From: JACKAQ01 sp020634975 [NCBI: Calditrichia bacterium]
Lineage (GTDB): Bacteria > Calditrichota > Calditrichia > RBG-13-44-9
Length of the DNA stretch: 64,000 nucleotides
NCBI GenBank assembly: GCA_020634975.1
Contig: JACKAQ010000001.1
Location: forward strand, 1,550,001-1,614,000
Reading direction: 5' to 3'
Both the position numbers and the translations under genes were made by a program. Below are positions 53,632-60,999 of this stretch, piece by piece. Below the pieces are notes generated by a model that was given only the letters and a program-made list of their open reading frames with translations, had not been told where the DNA came from and ran no database searches. Every line of letters begins with the position of its first letter. The stretch's first letter is position 1.

Positions 53632-55602
53632 ATGGCTAATTCTCAAAATAAAAAGTTTTGGGTAGGAGTACTCGCGGTGATTTCTCTGATCGTCATCGCG
53701 ATTGGCTGCACCGCAAAACAAAATCAATCCGGTGCGATGATCGGCGATAGCGACGCCGCATCCAAAGTGTATGTCGCACCCGGCGAATACGATGAATTCT
53801 ACGGTTTTTTCTCCGGCGGATTCAGCGGTCAAATGAGCGTTTACGGCATGCCTTCCGGACGGTTGCTCCGGGTTATTCCGGTGTATTCGCAGAATCCGGA
53901 AAACGGCTGGGGCTATTCCGAGGAAACCAAAGCCATGCTGACCACCAGCCACGGTTTTATTCCCTGGGACGATGCGCACCACCCGGAATTGTCGCAAACC
54001 AACGGCGTGCCGGACGGGCGCTCCGTGTTCATCAACGCAAACAATACACCGCGCGTTGCCCGCATCAACCTGCAGGATTTCGAAACGGATGATATTCTGG
54101 AAATCCCCAATTCCGCGGGAAACCACGCATCGCCGTTCATTACGCCGAACTCGGAATACATCGTTGCGTCCACCCGTTTCAGCGTGCCGATTCCGCAAAA
54201 AGACGTATCGATTGCAGATTACAAAAAGCATTTCAAAGGCACGATGTCCTTCATTAACCCGTACGGAAAAGACGGGCATATGGAACTGGCGTTCCAGATT
54301 ATTGTCCCGGGTTACAATTACGATCTGGCGCATGCCGGAAAAGGCCCGTCCTTCGGCTGGGCATTTTTCACCTGCTACAACACGGAAGAAGCGAATACGC
54401 TGCTGGAAATCAACGCTTCGCAGAATGACAAGGATTTTATCGCTGCGGTAAACTGGAAAAAAGCGGAAGAAGCGTTGAAAGCCGGAAAATTCACCGAAAT
54501 GCCGGCAAATTATCGCCACAATTACATCGATCACGAATCGCGCATCGCCAAATCCGAAGCGAAGAAAACTGTAAAAGTGATCAATCCGAAAGACGTTCCC
54601 GGGCTGATTTATTACCTGCCGACACCGAAATCGCCGCACGGCGTGGATGTCGATCCGACCGGCGAATACATCGTTGGCGGCGGTAAACTGGCGACGGTTA
54701 TTCCGGTGCACTCGTTCAGCAAAATGATTCAAGCTATTGAAAACAAAGCATTTGAGAAAGAAATCGACGGAATCCCGGTGTTGAAATATGATGCCGTTAT
54801 CGCCGGTGAAGTGCAGAACGCAGGGCTTGGCCCGTTGCACACCGAATTCGACGGCAAAGGTTTCGCGTACACCTCCGCGTTCATTTCGTCGGAAATCGTG
54901 AAATGGGAAATCGGCACCTGGCAAGTGGTTGACCGCATCCCGACGTATTATTCCATCGGTCACCTGATGATCCCCGGCGGCGACAGCCAGAAACCGTGGG
55001 GCAAATACGTTGTGGCGCTCAACAAAATCACCAAAGACCGCTACCTGCCCACCGGACCGGAACTGGCACACAGCGCACAGCTGATCGACATCAGCGGCGA
55101 CAAAATGAAGCTGTTGCTGGATTTCCCGACCATCGGCGAGCCGCACTACGCACAAGGCATTCCGGCGGAACTGGTCATGAAAAACTCGACCAAATTCTAC
55201 CCGATCGAGAAAAACGCGCATCCGGAAGCCATTAAAGGCGAAAAAGAAGCACGGGTTGAGCGCAAAGGCAAGGAAGTGCACATCTATCTCGGAATGATCC
55301 GCAGCCACTTTACCCCGGACAATATCGAAGGCGTGAAAGTGGGCGACAAAGTGTATTTCCACACCACCAACCTGGAACAGGATTGGGATGTGCCGCACGG
55401 TTTGGCAGTGATGGGCGCCAATACCTCCGAACTGCTGGTTATGCCCGGCGATACCAAAACAATCATCTGGGAACCGAAAGAACCCGGCGTTTATCCCTTC
55501 TATTGCACGGATTTCTGCTCCGCGCTGCACCAGGAAATGCAGGGTTATTTGCGGGTGTCACCGGCAAATTCGGATATCAAAATCAGCTTTAACAAACGAT
55601 AA
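53632..55602 (+). CDS. nosZ: Sec-dependent (clade II) nitrous-oxide reductase
   Basis: NosZ reduces N2O to N2. The start at 53632 follows GAGAGGAAG and gives MANSQNKKFWVGVLAVISLI with lipobox AIGC, so the enzyme is exported by Sec and probably lipid-anchored; there is no twin-arginine motif. The longer ATG at 53569 would spoil the signal peptide. CuZ ligand motif DDAHHPEL is near residue 113. The C-terminal CuA site is CTDFCSALHQEM: Cys625, Cys629, His633, Met636. The 656-residue length is normal. It leads the nos operon after the cytochrome c gene. Confidence 0.95.
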   Translation: MANSQNKKFWVGVLAVISLIVIAIGCTAKQNQSGAMIGDSDAASKVYVAPGEYDEFYGFFSGGFSGQMSVYGMPSGRLLRVIPVYSQNPENGWGYSEETKAMLTTSHGFIPWDDAHHPELSQTNGVPDGRSVFINANNTPRVARINLQDFETDDILEIPNSAGNHASPFITPNSEYIVASTRFSVPIPQKDVSIADYKKHFKGTMSFINPYGKDGHMELAFQIIVPGYNYDLAHAGKGPSFGWAFFTCYNTEEANTLLEINASQNDKDFIAAVNWKKAEEALKAGKFTEMPANYRHNYIDHESRIAKSEAKKTVKVINPKDVPGLIYYLPTPKSPHGVDVDPTGEYIVGGGKLATVIPVHSFSKMIQAIENKAFEKEIDGIPVLKYDAVIAGEVQNAGLGPLHTEFDGKGFAYTSAFISSEIVKWEIGTWQVVDRIPTYYSIGHLMIPGGDSQKPWGKYVVALNKITKDRYLPTGPELAHSAQLIDISGDKMKLLLDFPTIGEPHYAQGIPAELVMKNSTKFYPIEKNAHPEAIKGEKEARVERKGKEVHIYLGMIRSHFTPDNIEGVKVGDKVYFHTTNLEQDWDVPHGLAVMGANTSELLVMPGDTKTIIWEPKEPGVYPFYCTDFCSALHQEMQGYLRVSPANSDIKISFNKR

Positions 55603-55609
55603 TTTTTCA

Positions 55610-55643
55610 GCTGCCGGGAGTGGTTTGCGCTGCTCCCGGCAGC
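55610..55643 (+). other. Intercistronic hairpin after nosZ
   Basis: GCTGCCGGGAG (55610-55620) pairs perfectly with CTCCCGGCAGC (55633-55643). No T run follows, so it more likely stabilises the nosZ mRNA or lowers read-through than fully terminates. Confidence 0.7.
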
Positions 55644-55665
55644 GATTTCCAAAAAGGAGTTCATC

Positions 55666-56325
55666 ATGAACCGCAATTCCAAAGTCCTGATGGCCATTGC
55701 CGCGCTGCTGCTGATCGGCGTGTATTTTGTACCGATCTGGCAGATTTCGCTGGACGCGCCGCAATATCCGGAAGGGCTGGGTCTGGAAATTTGGGTGAAT
55801 ACCGTGGACGGGCAAAACCCGCATGACCTCAATAAAATCAACAATTTAAACCACTACATCGGAATGAAAACCATTGAGCCGGACGCCATTGCCGAACTGA
55901 AAATCATGCCTGTTTTGATCGGGCTGATGATTGTGCTCGGGCTCATCGCCGCATACAGCGGCAAACGCAGTTTGATGATCGGCTGGCTGGCGCTGTTCGC
56001 CATTCTCGGCGTTGTCGGGCTATATGATTTTTATCTGTGGGAATACGATTACGGGCACAATCTGGATATGGAACACGCCATCATCAAAATACCGGGCATG
56101 AGTTACCAGCCGCCGCTGCTCGGCAGCAAACAACTGCTCAATTTCACCGCGACCTCACTGCCGGGCATCGGCGGATACCTGATGGCCGCATCCGCGTTGG
56201 CCGGGCTGATCGCCATTTTTCTGGCACCCCGTTCAACCAAACGTTCAACCGGAGTCAAAACCAATGAAAACACTGTTCAAAAAAGCGGCAGCAATCCTGT
56301 TGCTAAGCCTTCTGTGGGCGTGTAA
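55666..56325 (+). CDS. nos-cluster membrane protein
   Basis: The 219-residue protein has about four to five membrane segments (about 5-22, 82-100, 106-125, 172-188) and the conserved-looking NLNHYIGMKTIEPD, DFYLWEYDYGHNLD. Proteins of this size and place follow nosZ in many clade II clusters and are sometimes called NosB. The role is unknown but linked to N2O reduction. Its last 62 bases overlap nosL in another frame. AAAGGAG precedes the ATG. Confidence 0.78.
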   Translation: MNRNSKVLMAIAALLLIGVYFVPIWQISLDAPQYPEGLGLEIWVNTVDGQNPHDLNKINNLNHYIGMKTIEPDAIAELKIMPVLIGLMIVLGLIAAYSGKRSLMIGWLALFAILGVVGLYDFYLWEYDYGHNLDMEHAIIKIPGMSYQPPLLGSKQLLNFTATSLPGIGGYLMAASALAGLIAIFLAPRSTKRSTGVKTNENTVQKSGSNPVAKPSVGV

Positions 56326-56785
56326 TCCTGCGCCCGAAGCCATTCGCTACGGCGAAGCGACCTGCGCCCGCTGCAAAATGATGATTATGGATCAGGAATT
56401 TGGCGCGGAACTGGTCACAACCAAAGGTAAAATTTATACCTTCGACTCGATCGAATGCCTCGCAGCCTTTTATCTGGCAGATGGCGTGCCGCACAGCGAT
56501 GTGCATTCCATGTGGATCACGCCGTTCAACAATCCCGGCAATCTGGTGGAAGTCAGCGATGCGGCTTTCCTGCACAGCGCCGGTTTACCCAGCCCGATGG
56601 GCATGAACTTGTCCGGCTACGCCAACCGCACGGACGCACAACAAATGCAAACACAATACGGCGGTAATGTGCTCGCCTGGGAAGATGTTTTCACAATTCT
56701 CGACCAAAAAACAGGCAACCAGCCTGCCCAAAATTCGGAGAAACCTTGCTGCGGCGGCTGTGCAGCCGAAGTAGCGACCAATTAG
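56264..56785 (+). CDS. nosL: NosL copper chaperone lipoprotein
   Basis: The 173-residue product has a lipoprotein signal (ILLLSLLWAC, Cys at 20) and the NosL copper motif CARCKMMIM (Cys34, Cys37, Met39). The rest (DSIECLAAFYLADG, MGMNLSGYANRTDAQQM) matches the NosL fold. NosL delivers Cu(I) to NosZ. The C-terminus carries an extra CCGGC cluster that could bind metal. It starts inside the preceding gene, with GGAG before ATG. Confidence 0.92.
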   Translation: MKTLFKKAAAILLLSLLWACNPAPEAIRYGEATCARCKMMIMDQEFGAELVTTKGKIYTFDSIECLAAFYLADGVPHSDVHSMWITPFNNPGNLVEVSDAAFLHSAGLPSPMGMNLSGYANRTDAQQMQTQYGGNVLAWEDVFTILDQKTGNQPAQNSEKPCCGGCAAEVATN

Positions 56786-56798
56786 TAAACCATTGCGC

Positions 56799-56820
56799 GG
56801 GCGGACGTTGCGTTCGCCCC
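56799..56820 (+). other. Imperfect hairpin between nosL and nosD
   Basis: GCGGGCG near 56799 can pair with CGCCCCGC near 56813-56820, with one bulge. No T run follows. It may be an mRNA processing or stability element. Confidence 0.4.
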
Positions 56821-56843
56821 GCAAAAATTTGGAAATAAAAACA

Positions 56844-58136
56844 ATGAACATATATAAAAATGGCAGATCGCAGTGATGATTCTGTTGCTGGCAACCGGAC
56901 TTTCCGCAAAAGAATGGACGGTGCAGCCGGGCACGGAACTACCGACCATCCGGGCGGCGATTGCCGTGGCGGACAGCGGCGATGTGATTATCGTGAAAAG
57001 CGGCACCTATCGCGAAAGCCCGGTTGAAGTGAACAAATCCGTAAGCATCATCGGTGATGGCGAAGTGATTATCGACGGCGAAGAAGATCATCAGGTGATC
57101 ACGGTTACAGCGGATTACGTCACACTGAAAAATCTGGACATCCGCAACTGCGGCGTCAGTTTTGTGGACGACAAAGCGGGCGTGAAAGTGGAAGAATGCG
57201 CCAACGTGCGCATCGAAAACTGCCGTTTTCTGAATACATTTTTTGCGATTTATCTGGCAAAATCACGCGATTGCACAATATCCAACAACAGCATTCGCGG
57301 ATTCGCCAAAACCGAAGCGGCATCCGGCAACGGCGTTCACCTGTGGTATTGCCGCGATATCGAGGTGTCCAACAACCGCATCACCGGTCACCGCGACGGC
57401 ATTTATTTTGAATTTGTGCAGGGCGGCAATATTCACGATAACCACAGCGAAAAAAATCTGCGTTACGGACTGCACTTCATGTTTTCGGACGGCTGCCATT
57501 ATACGGGCAACACCTTTCGCAACAACGGCGCGGGCGTGGCGGTGATGTACACCAAAAATGTCACAATGACCAGCAATCATTTCGACCAGAACTGGGGCAA
57601 CGCAGCGTTCGGTTTGCTGCTGAAGGACATCACCGACAGCGAAATCAGCAACAATTTTTTCATCAAAAATTCGATTGGCATTTACGCGGAAAATTCCAGC
57701 CGCATCGACGTGCGGCAAAACGATTTCCGGGAAAACGGCTGGGCGATCAAAATTATGGCGAACTGCGCAGACAACGTTATTTCGGAGAATAATTTCGTTG
57801 CCAACGCGTTCGATGTCGCGACCAACAGCCGCAACAATTTCAGCCGTTTTTCGGGAAATTATTGGGGAAATTACAGCGGATACGACCTCAACCGCGACGG
57901 TTTCGGCGATGTGCCGTTTCGTCCGGTGCGGCTGTTTTCGCTGATTGTCGAGCAAAATCCCGCCTGCGCTGATCATGTTGCGCAGCCTGTTTGTGGATTT
58001 GCTGGATGTTGCAGAAAACGTGTTCCCGGTGCTCACGCCGGAAACATTGGTTGACGATCGCCCGCTGATGCATCCTGTCAGGGTTGACAAATTGCATAAA
58101 AACTTGGGGTTAAGTGGGTTAAATGCGAGTGAGTGA
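56844..58136 (+). CDS. nosD: NosD periplasmic copper-site assembly protein (two apparent frameshifts)
   Basis: The uninterrupted frame is 56873-58054 (GTG, or ATG at 56876), a parallel beta-helix protein with CASH-type repeats (GTYRESPVEVNKSVSIIGDG, NCRFLNTFFAIYLAKSRDC). Both ends look wrong. Upstream, one extra A in the A5 run at 56856-56860 would give MNIYKKWQIAVMILLLATG, a proper signal peptide starting at 56844. Downstream, removing one A from 57954-57957 restores a NosD-like tail (PPALIMLRSLFVDLLDVAEN, LTPETLVDDRPLMHP) ending at 58136. NosD works with NosF/NosY to mature the CuZ site. Confidence 0.85.
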
Positions 58137-58147
58137 GAGATGGGTTT

Positions 58148-58174
58148 CGGCGGGCAGGCAACACCTGTCCGCCG
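58148..58174 (+). other. Intercistronic hairpin before nosF
   Basis: CGGCGGGCAGG (58148-58158) pairs with CCTGTCCGCCG (58164-58174) with one G-U pair and a 5-base loop. It is not followed by T, so it is a possible processing or stability structure within the nos operon. Confidence 0.55.
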
Positions 58175-58211
58175 TGCTCATGTCAAATAAATTGAAATTG
58201 GAGCAAATAAA

Positions 58212-58922
58212 ATGATAGAATTAAACGGATTGACAAAAAGTTTCGGGCGGCTGGATGTGCTCAAAGGGGTAGATTTGCGCATCGAAACGGGCAGTGTCAC
58301 CGCCATTTTGGGACCGAACGGCTCGGGAAAAACCACGCTCATCAAATCCATTTTGGGATTGGTGAAGCCGGATGCCGGCGAAATCCGGGTGGACGGCAAA
58401 CGCGTCAACGGCGATGTGGCATACAAAAAGCTGATCGGCTACATGCCGCAAATCGCCCGCTTCCCGGAAAACCTGACCGTGGACGAAATTTTGCGGATGG
58501 TAAAAGATCTCCGCAGCGACGCCGGTGAGCTGGACGAAGCGCTGTATCACGAATTTTCGCTGGCGAAAGAACTGGCGAAACCGATCCGCACGCTTTCCGG
58601 CGGCACCCGCCAAAAGGTGAGCGCAACCGTCGCGTTCCTGTTTCGTGCACCGATATTGATTCTGGACGAACCGACCGCCGGGCTCGATCCGCTTTCCAGC
58701 AGCCGGCTGAAAGACAAAATTCTCCGCGAAAAAGCCAACGGGCGCACCATTATTTTAACCTCACACGTGATGAGCGAAGTGCAGGAACTCGCCGACCGGC
58801 TGGTATTTTTGCAGGACGGCAATATTTTCTACAACGGCGAGCTGCAACACATGATTCACAACACCGGCGAGGCAAAACTGGAACGCGCCATCGCCCGGAT
58901 GATGGAAGGAGAACTGCAATGA
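58212..58922 (+). CDS. nosF: NosF ABC-transporter ATPase
   Basis: The 236-residue ATPase has Walker A GPNGSGKT, the ABC signature LSGGTRQKVS, Walker B ILILDEPTAGLDP and the switch His (LTSHVMSE). With NosY and NosD it forms the complex needed for CuZ assembly in NosZ. It overlaps nosY by 4 bases. The Sec-dependent nos clusters usually encode it in this order. Confidence 0.93.
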   Translation: MIELNGLTKSFGRLDVLKGVDLRIETGSVTAILGPNGSGKTTLIKSILGLVKPDAGEIRVDGKRVNGDVAYKKLIGYMPQIARFPENLTVDEILRMVKDLRSDAGELDEALYHEFSLAKELAKPIRTLSGGTRQKVSATVAFLFRAPILILDEPTAGLDPLSSSRLKDKILREKANGRTIILTSHVMSEVQELADRLVFLQDGNIFYNGELQHMIHNTGEAKLERAIARMMEGELQ

Positions 58923-59710
58923 CAACGACCATAAAGATTGTAAAATATGAACTCAACGATATCGTCCGCAGCAAATGGCTGCTGTTTTACGGTGTGTTTT
59001 TTCTGCTGATGACCGACGCGTTGTTCCGGTTCGGCGGCAGCAGCGCCAAAGTGATTCTCAGCCTGATGAACGTTGTGCTGCTGATTATCCCGCTGATGAG
59101 CATCATTTTTGGGGTGATGTATTTGTACAACGCCCGCGAATTTATCGAAATGATGCTGTCGCAACCGATCAAACGCCGCGAGCTGTTCAGCGGATTATAT
59201 GCCGGACTGGCGCTGCCGCTCTGCGCCGGATTTGTCGCCGGTGTGCTGCTGCCGTTTGCGCTGCACGGCGTGAACGATCCGTCACATGTGGGAACGCTCG
59301 GCATTTTGCTCGTTTCAGGTGTGTTTCTCACGCTCATTTTTCTGGCGCTGGCGTTTCTCATCGCCATTCATTTTGAAGATCGCGTGAAAGGGTTGGGCGC
59401 CGCAATCGTTACCTATCTGCTTTTTTCGGTGATTTACGACGGCGCAGTGCTCTTCGCCGCATACCTGTTCAGCGACTACCCGATGGAAAAACCGATGATC
59501 GCGCTCAGCGCGTTTAACCCGATCGATCTCGCGCGGGTACTCATCATGCTCAAATTCGATGTCGCCGCGCTGATGGGCTACACCGGCGCCGTGTTCGAAC
59601 GCTTTTTCGGCGGCTCGGGAGGCATCGGCATTTCGATGGTTTCGCTGCTGCTGTGGGCAACCGTTCCGCTGTGGCTGGGCATGCGCAAATTCGCCAAACG
59701 GGATTTCTAG
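58919..59710 (+). CDS. nosY: NosY ABC-transporter permease
   Basis: The 263-residue protein has about six membrane segments (KWLLFYGVFFLLMTDALFRF, LPLCAGFVAGVLLPFAL, ALMGYTGAVFERFFGG) and the ABC-2 permease layout of NosY. It ends the nos operon; there is no terminator before the toxin-antitoxin promoter directly after it. Confidence 0.92.
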   Translation: MTTTIKIVKYELNDIVRSKWLLFYGVFFLLMTDALFRFGGSSAKVILSLMNVVLLIIPLMSIIFGVMYLYNAREFIEMMLSQPIKRRELFSGLYAGLALPLCAGFVAGVLLPFALHGVNDPSHVGTLGILLVSGVFLTLIFLALAFLIAIHFEDRVKGLGAAIVTYLLFSVIYDGAVLFAAYLFSDYPMEKPMIALSAFNPIDLARVLIMLKFDVAALMGYTGAVFERFFGGSGGIGISMVSLLLWATVPLWLGMRKFAKRDF

Positions 59711-59722
59711 GAGTTAAAAATC

Positions 59723-59751
59723 TTGACAATTGATAGCATATATACTATCTT
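59723..59751 (+). promoter_or_regulatory. Promoter and operator of the toxin-antitoxin pair
   Basis: TTGACA (59723-59728), a 17-base spacer and TATCTT (59746-59751). Inside it lies an 18-base near-palindrome, GATAGCATA-TATACTATC (59732-59749, one mismatch). The expected start site falls on or next to the ATG at 59757, so the mRNA may be leaderless. The palindrome is a likely autoregulatory site. Confidence 0.7.
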
Positions 59752-59756
59752 AATCA

Positions 59757-60191
59757 ATGCTATTGACTTTAGATACAAATGTACTTTATCAGGCGTTGAT
59801 GAGCAAAAAGGGAGCATCTTTCTTTATTTTTCAACAGGTTCGTGCGTTGAAAATTCAGATTGCGCTATCAGTACCGGTTTTTGCTGAATATGAAGCTGTA
59901 TTGAAACGGGAAAAATCAATACGTGATTTTGATCTTTCCGGCGGAGATGTAGATAAATTTCTTCGATTGATTGCTTTTGTAGGAAAAAAATTCCAGACAT
60001 ATTACCTTTTTCGCCCGAATTTACCAGATGAAAATGATAATATGTTAGTGGAATTGGCGATTGTGAGCCAAAGTGATTATCTTGTCACGAGCAATCTGAA
60101 AGATTTTAAAAATGCCGAATTAATATTTGATGACTTAAACATTATAACTCCTGCAGAATTTGTAAAAGTGTGGAGAAAAAACCATGGCTAA
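59757..60191 (+). CDS. PIN-domain toxin (VapC-like)
   Basis: The 144-residue protein has the PIN acidic residues in LTLDTNVLYQ, in NLPDENDNMLVELA and in YLVTSNLKDF. PIN toxins are RNases that cut tRNA or rRNA when not bound by the antitoxin. There is no ribosome binding site, fitting a leaderless message. The antitoxin gene overlaps by 8 bases. Toxin-first order is less common than antitoxin-first. The pair lies between nosY and the copper receptor genes and may be a later insertion. Confidence 0.83.
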   Translation: MLLTLDTNVLYQALMSKKGASFFIFQQVRALKIQIALSVPVFAEYEAVLKREKSIRDFDLSGGDVDKFLRLIAFVGKKFQTYYLFRPNLPDENDNMLVELAIVSQSDYLVTSNLKDFKNAELIFDDLNIITPAEFVKVWRKNHG

Positions 60192-60447
60192 AGCAAGCGT
60201 ATTAACTATCAGGGTTCCGGCAGAATTGAAACATCGGATTGCTTTGGTAGCAGAAGAGCAGGGAATTTCTATCAATCAGCTCGCCATGTATATGTTTACC
60301 AAAGAAATCGGCAATCTTGAAGCCGGGCAACAAATAGACAATTATTGGAAAGATTTTTCCAAAGAACAGATTTTTAGCGATTTTGACGAAGTCATGTCCA
60401 AAGTCAAAGATCGTGAAGTGCCTGATTGGGATAAGACTGGATTTTAA
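60184..60447 (+). CDS. Ribbon-helix-helix antitoxin
   Basis: The 87-residue protein begins with a CopG-like ribbon-helix-helix domain (VLTIRVPAELKHRIALVAEE, GISINQLAMYMFTKEI) that binds DNA, followed by a C-terminal part (YWKDFSKEQIFSDFDEVMSK) that probably wraps the toxin. It overlaps the toxin gene and completes the pair. It probably binds the palindrome at 59732-59749. Confidence 0.8.
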   Translation: MAKASVLTIRVPAELKHRIALVAEEQGISINQLAMYMFTKEIGNLEAGQQIDNYWKDFSKEQIFSDFDEVMSKVKDREVPDWDKTGF

Positions 60448-60461
60448 CCACTGTTGGACTG

Positions 60462-60836
60462 ATGTTTACTTCATCCAAAATTTTAGCAACCGTGCTGCTG
60501 CTCATTTTCGCCCATGTGGCGATGGTGCAGCCGGTGCTGCAATCCGGGCAGGCTGGCGGCATTCACGCCAACTGCGATTGCGGCTGCGATGAAAACAGCA
60601 CTTCCTGCTGCTGTTCGCCGGCAACGCTGGATGAAGGCGTGAGCATCCGCGCCTGCGGAACGGGATTTCCATCGTTCAATATTGCCAATTTCGGCTCGTG
60701 CCTGATTCAGCCGTATTTTCAGGTAAAACAAATCGTTGAAGACACAACGTCATTTAATTGCATCCATTTTTTTATCGACTCACCCGAATTTCTCATTCCT
60801 ATTGAACATCCTCCGGAAATAGCAATTTACAGTTGA
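60462..60836 (+). CDS. Cys-rich exported protein upstream of copper receptor
   Basis: The 124-residue product has a signal-like N-terminus (ILATVLLLIFAHVAMVQPVLQSG) and then NCDCGCDENSTSCCCSP, seven Cys in a short stretch. Later Cys occur at CGTGF, SCLIQ and NCIHF. It may bind copper in the periplasm or on the surface before transfer through the receptor encoded 164 bases downstream. No family recognised. The role is an inference from position and composition. Confidence 0.55.
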   Translation: MFTSSKILATVLLLIFAHVAMVQPVLQSGQAGGIHANCDCGCDENSTSCCCSPATLDEGVSIRACGTGFPSFNIANFGSCLIQPYFQVKQIVEDTTSFNCIHFFIDSPEFLIPIEHPPEIAIYS

Positions 60837-60999
60837 TTTGTTCCGGCAATTTACGCCGGAAAAGATTTTTGGAACGGTGGTGCGCCGGTAATCGCAGCGC
60901 AACCGGATGGTTATATCCGTTGATGCCGCTTTGCCATCGTAAATGAATCGCCACACCCGTTCCGCAACCATCAACCGAAATTGCAAAAGGAGGCAAACA

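Noticed and set aside
53605-55530. 641-codon minus-strand open frame
   Set aside because: Antisense to nosZ, which has intact CuZ and CuA motifs.
56860-57030. Alternative frame beginning MADRSDDSVAGNRTFRKR at the nosD start
   Set aside because: Different frame from NosD and no family match; the one-base repair giving a signal peptide explains the region better.
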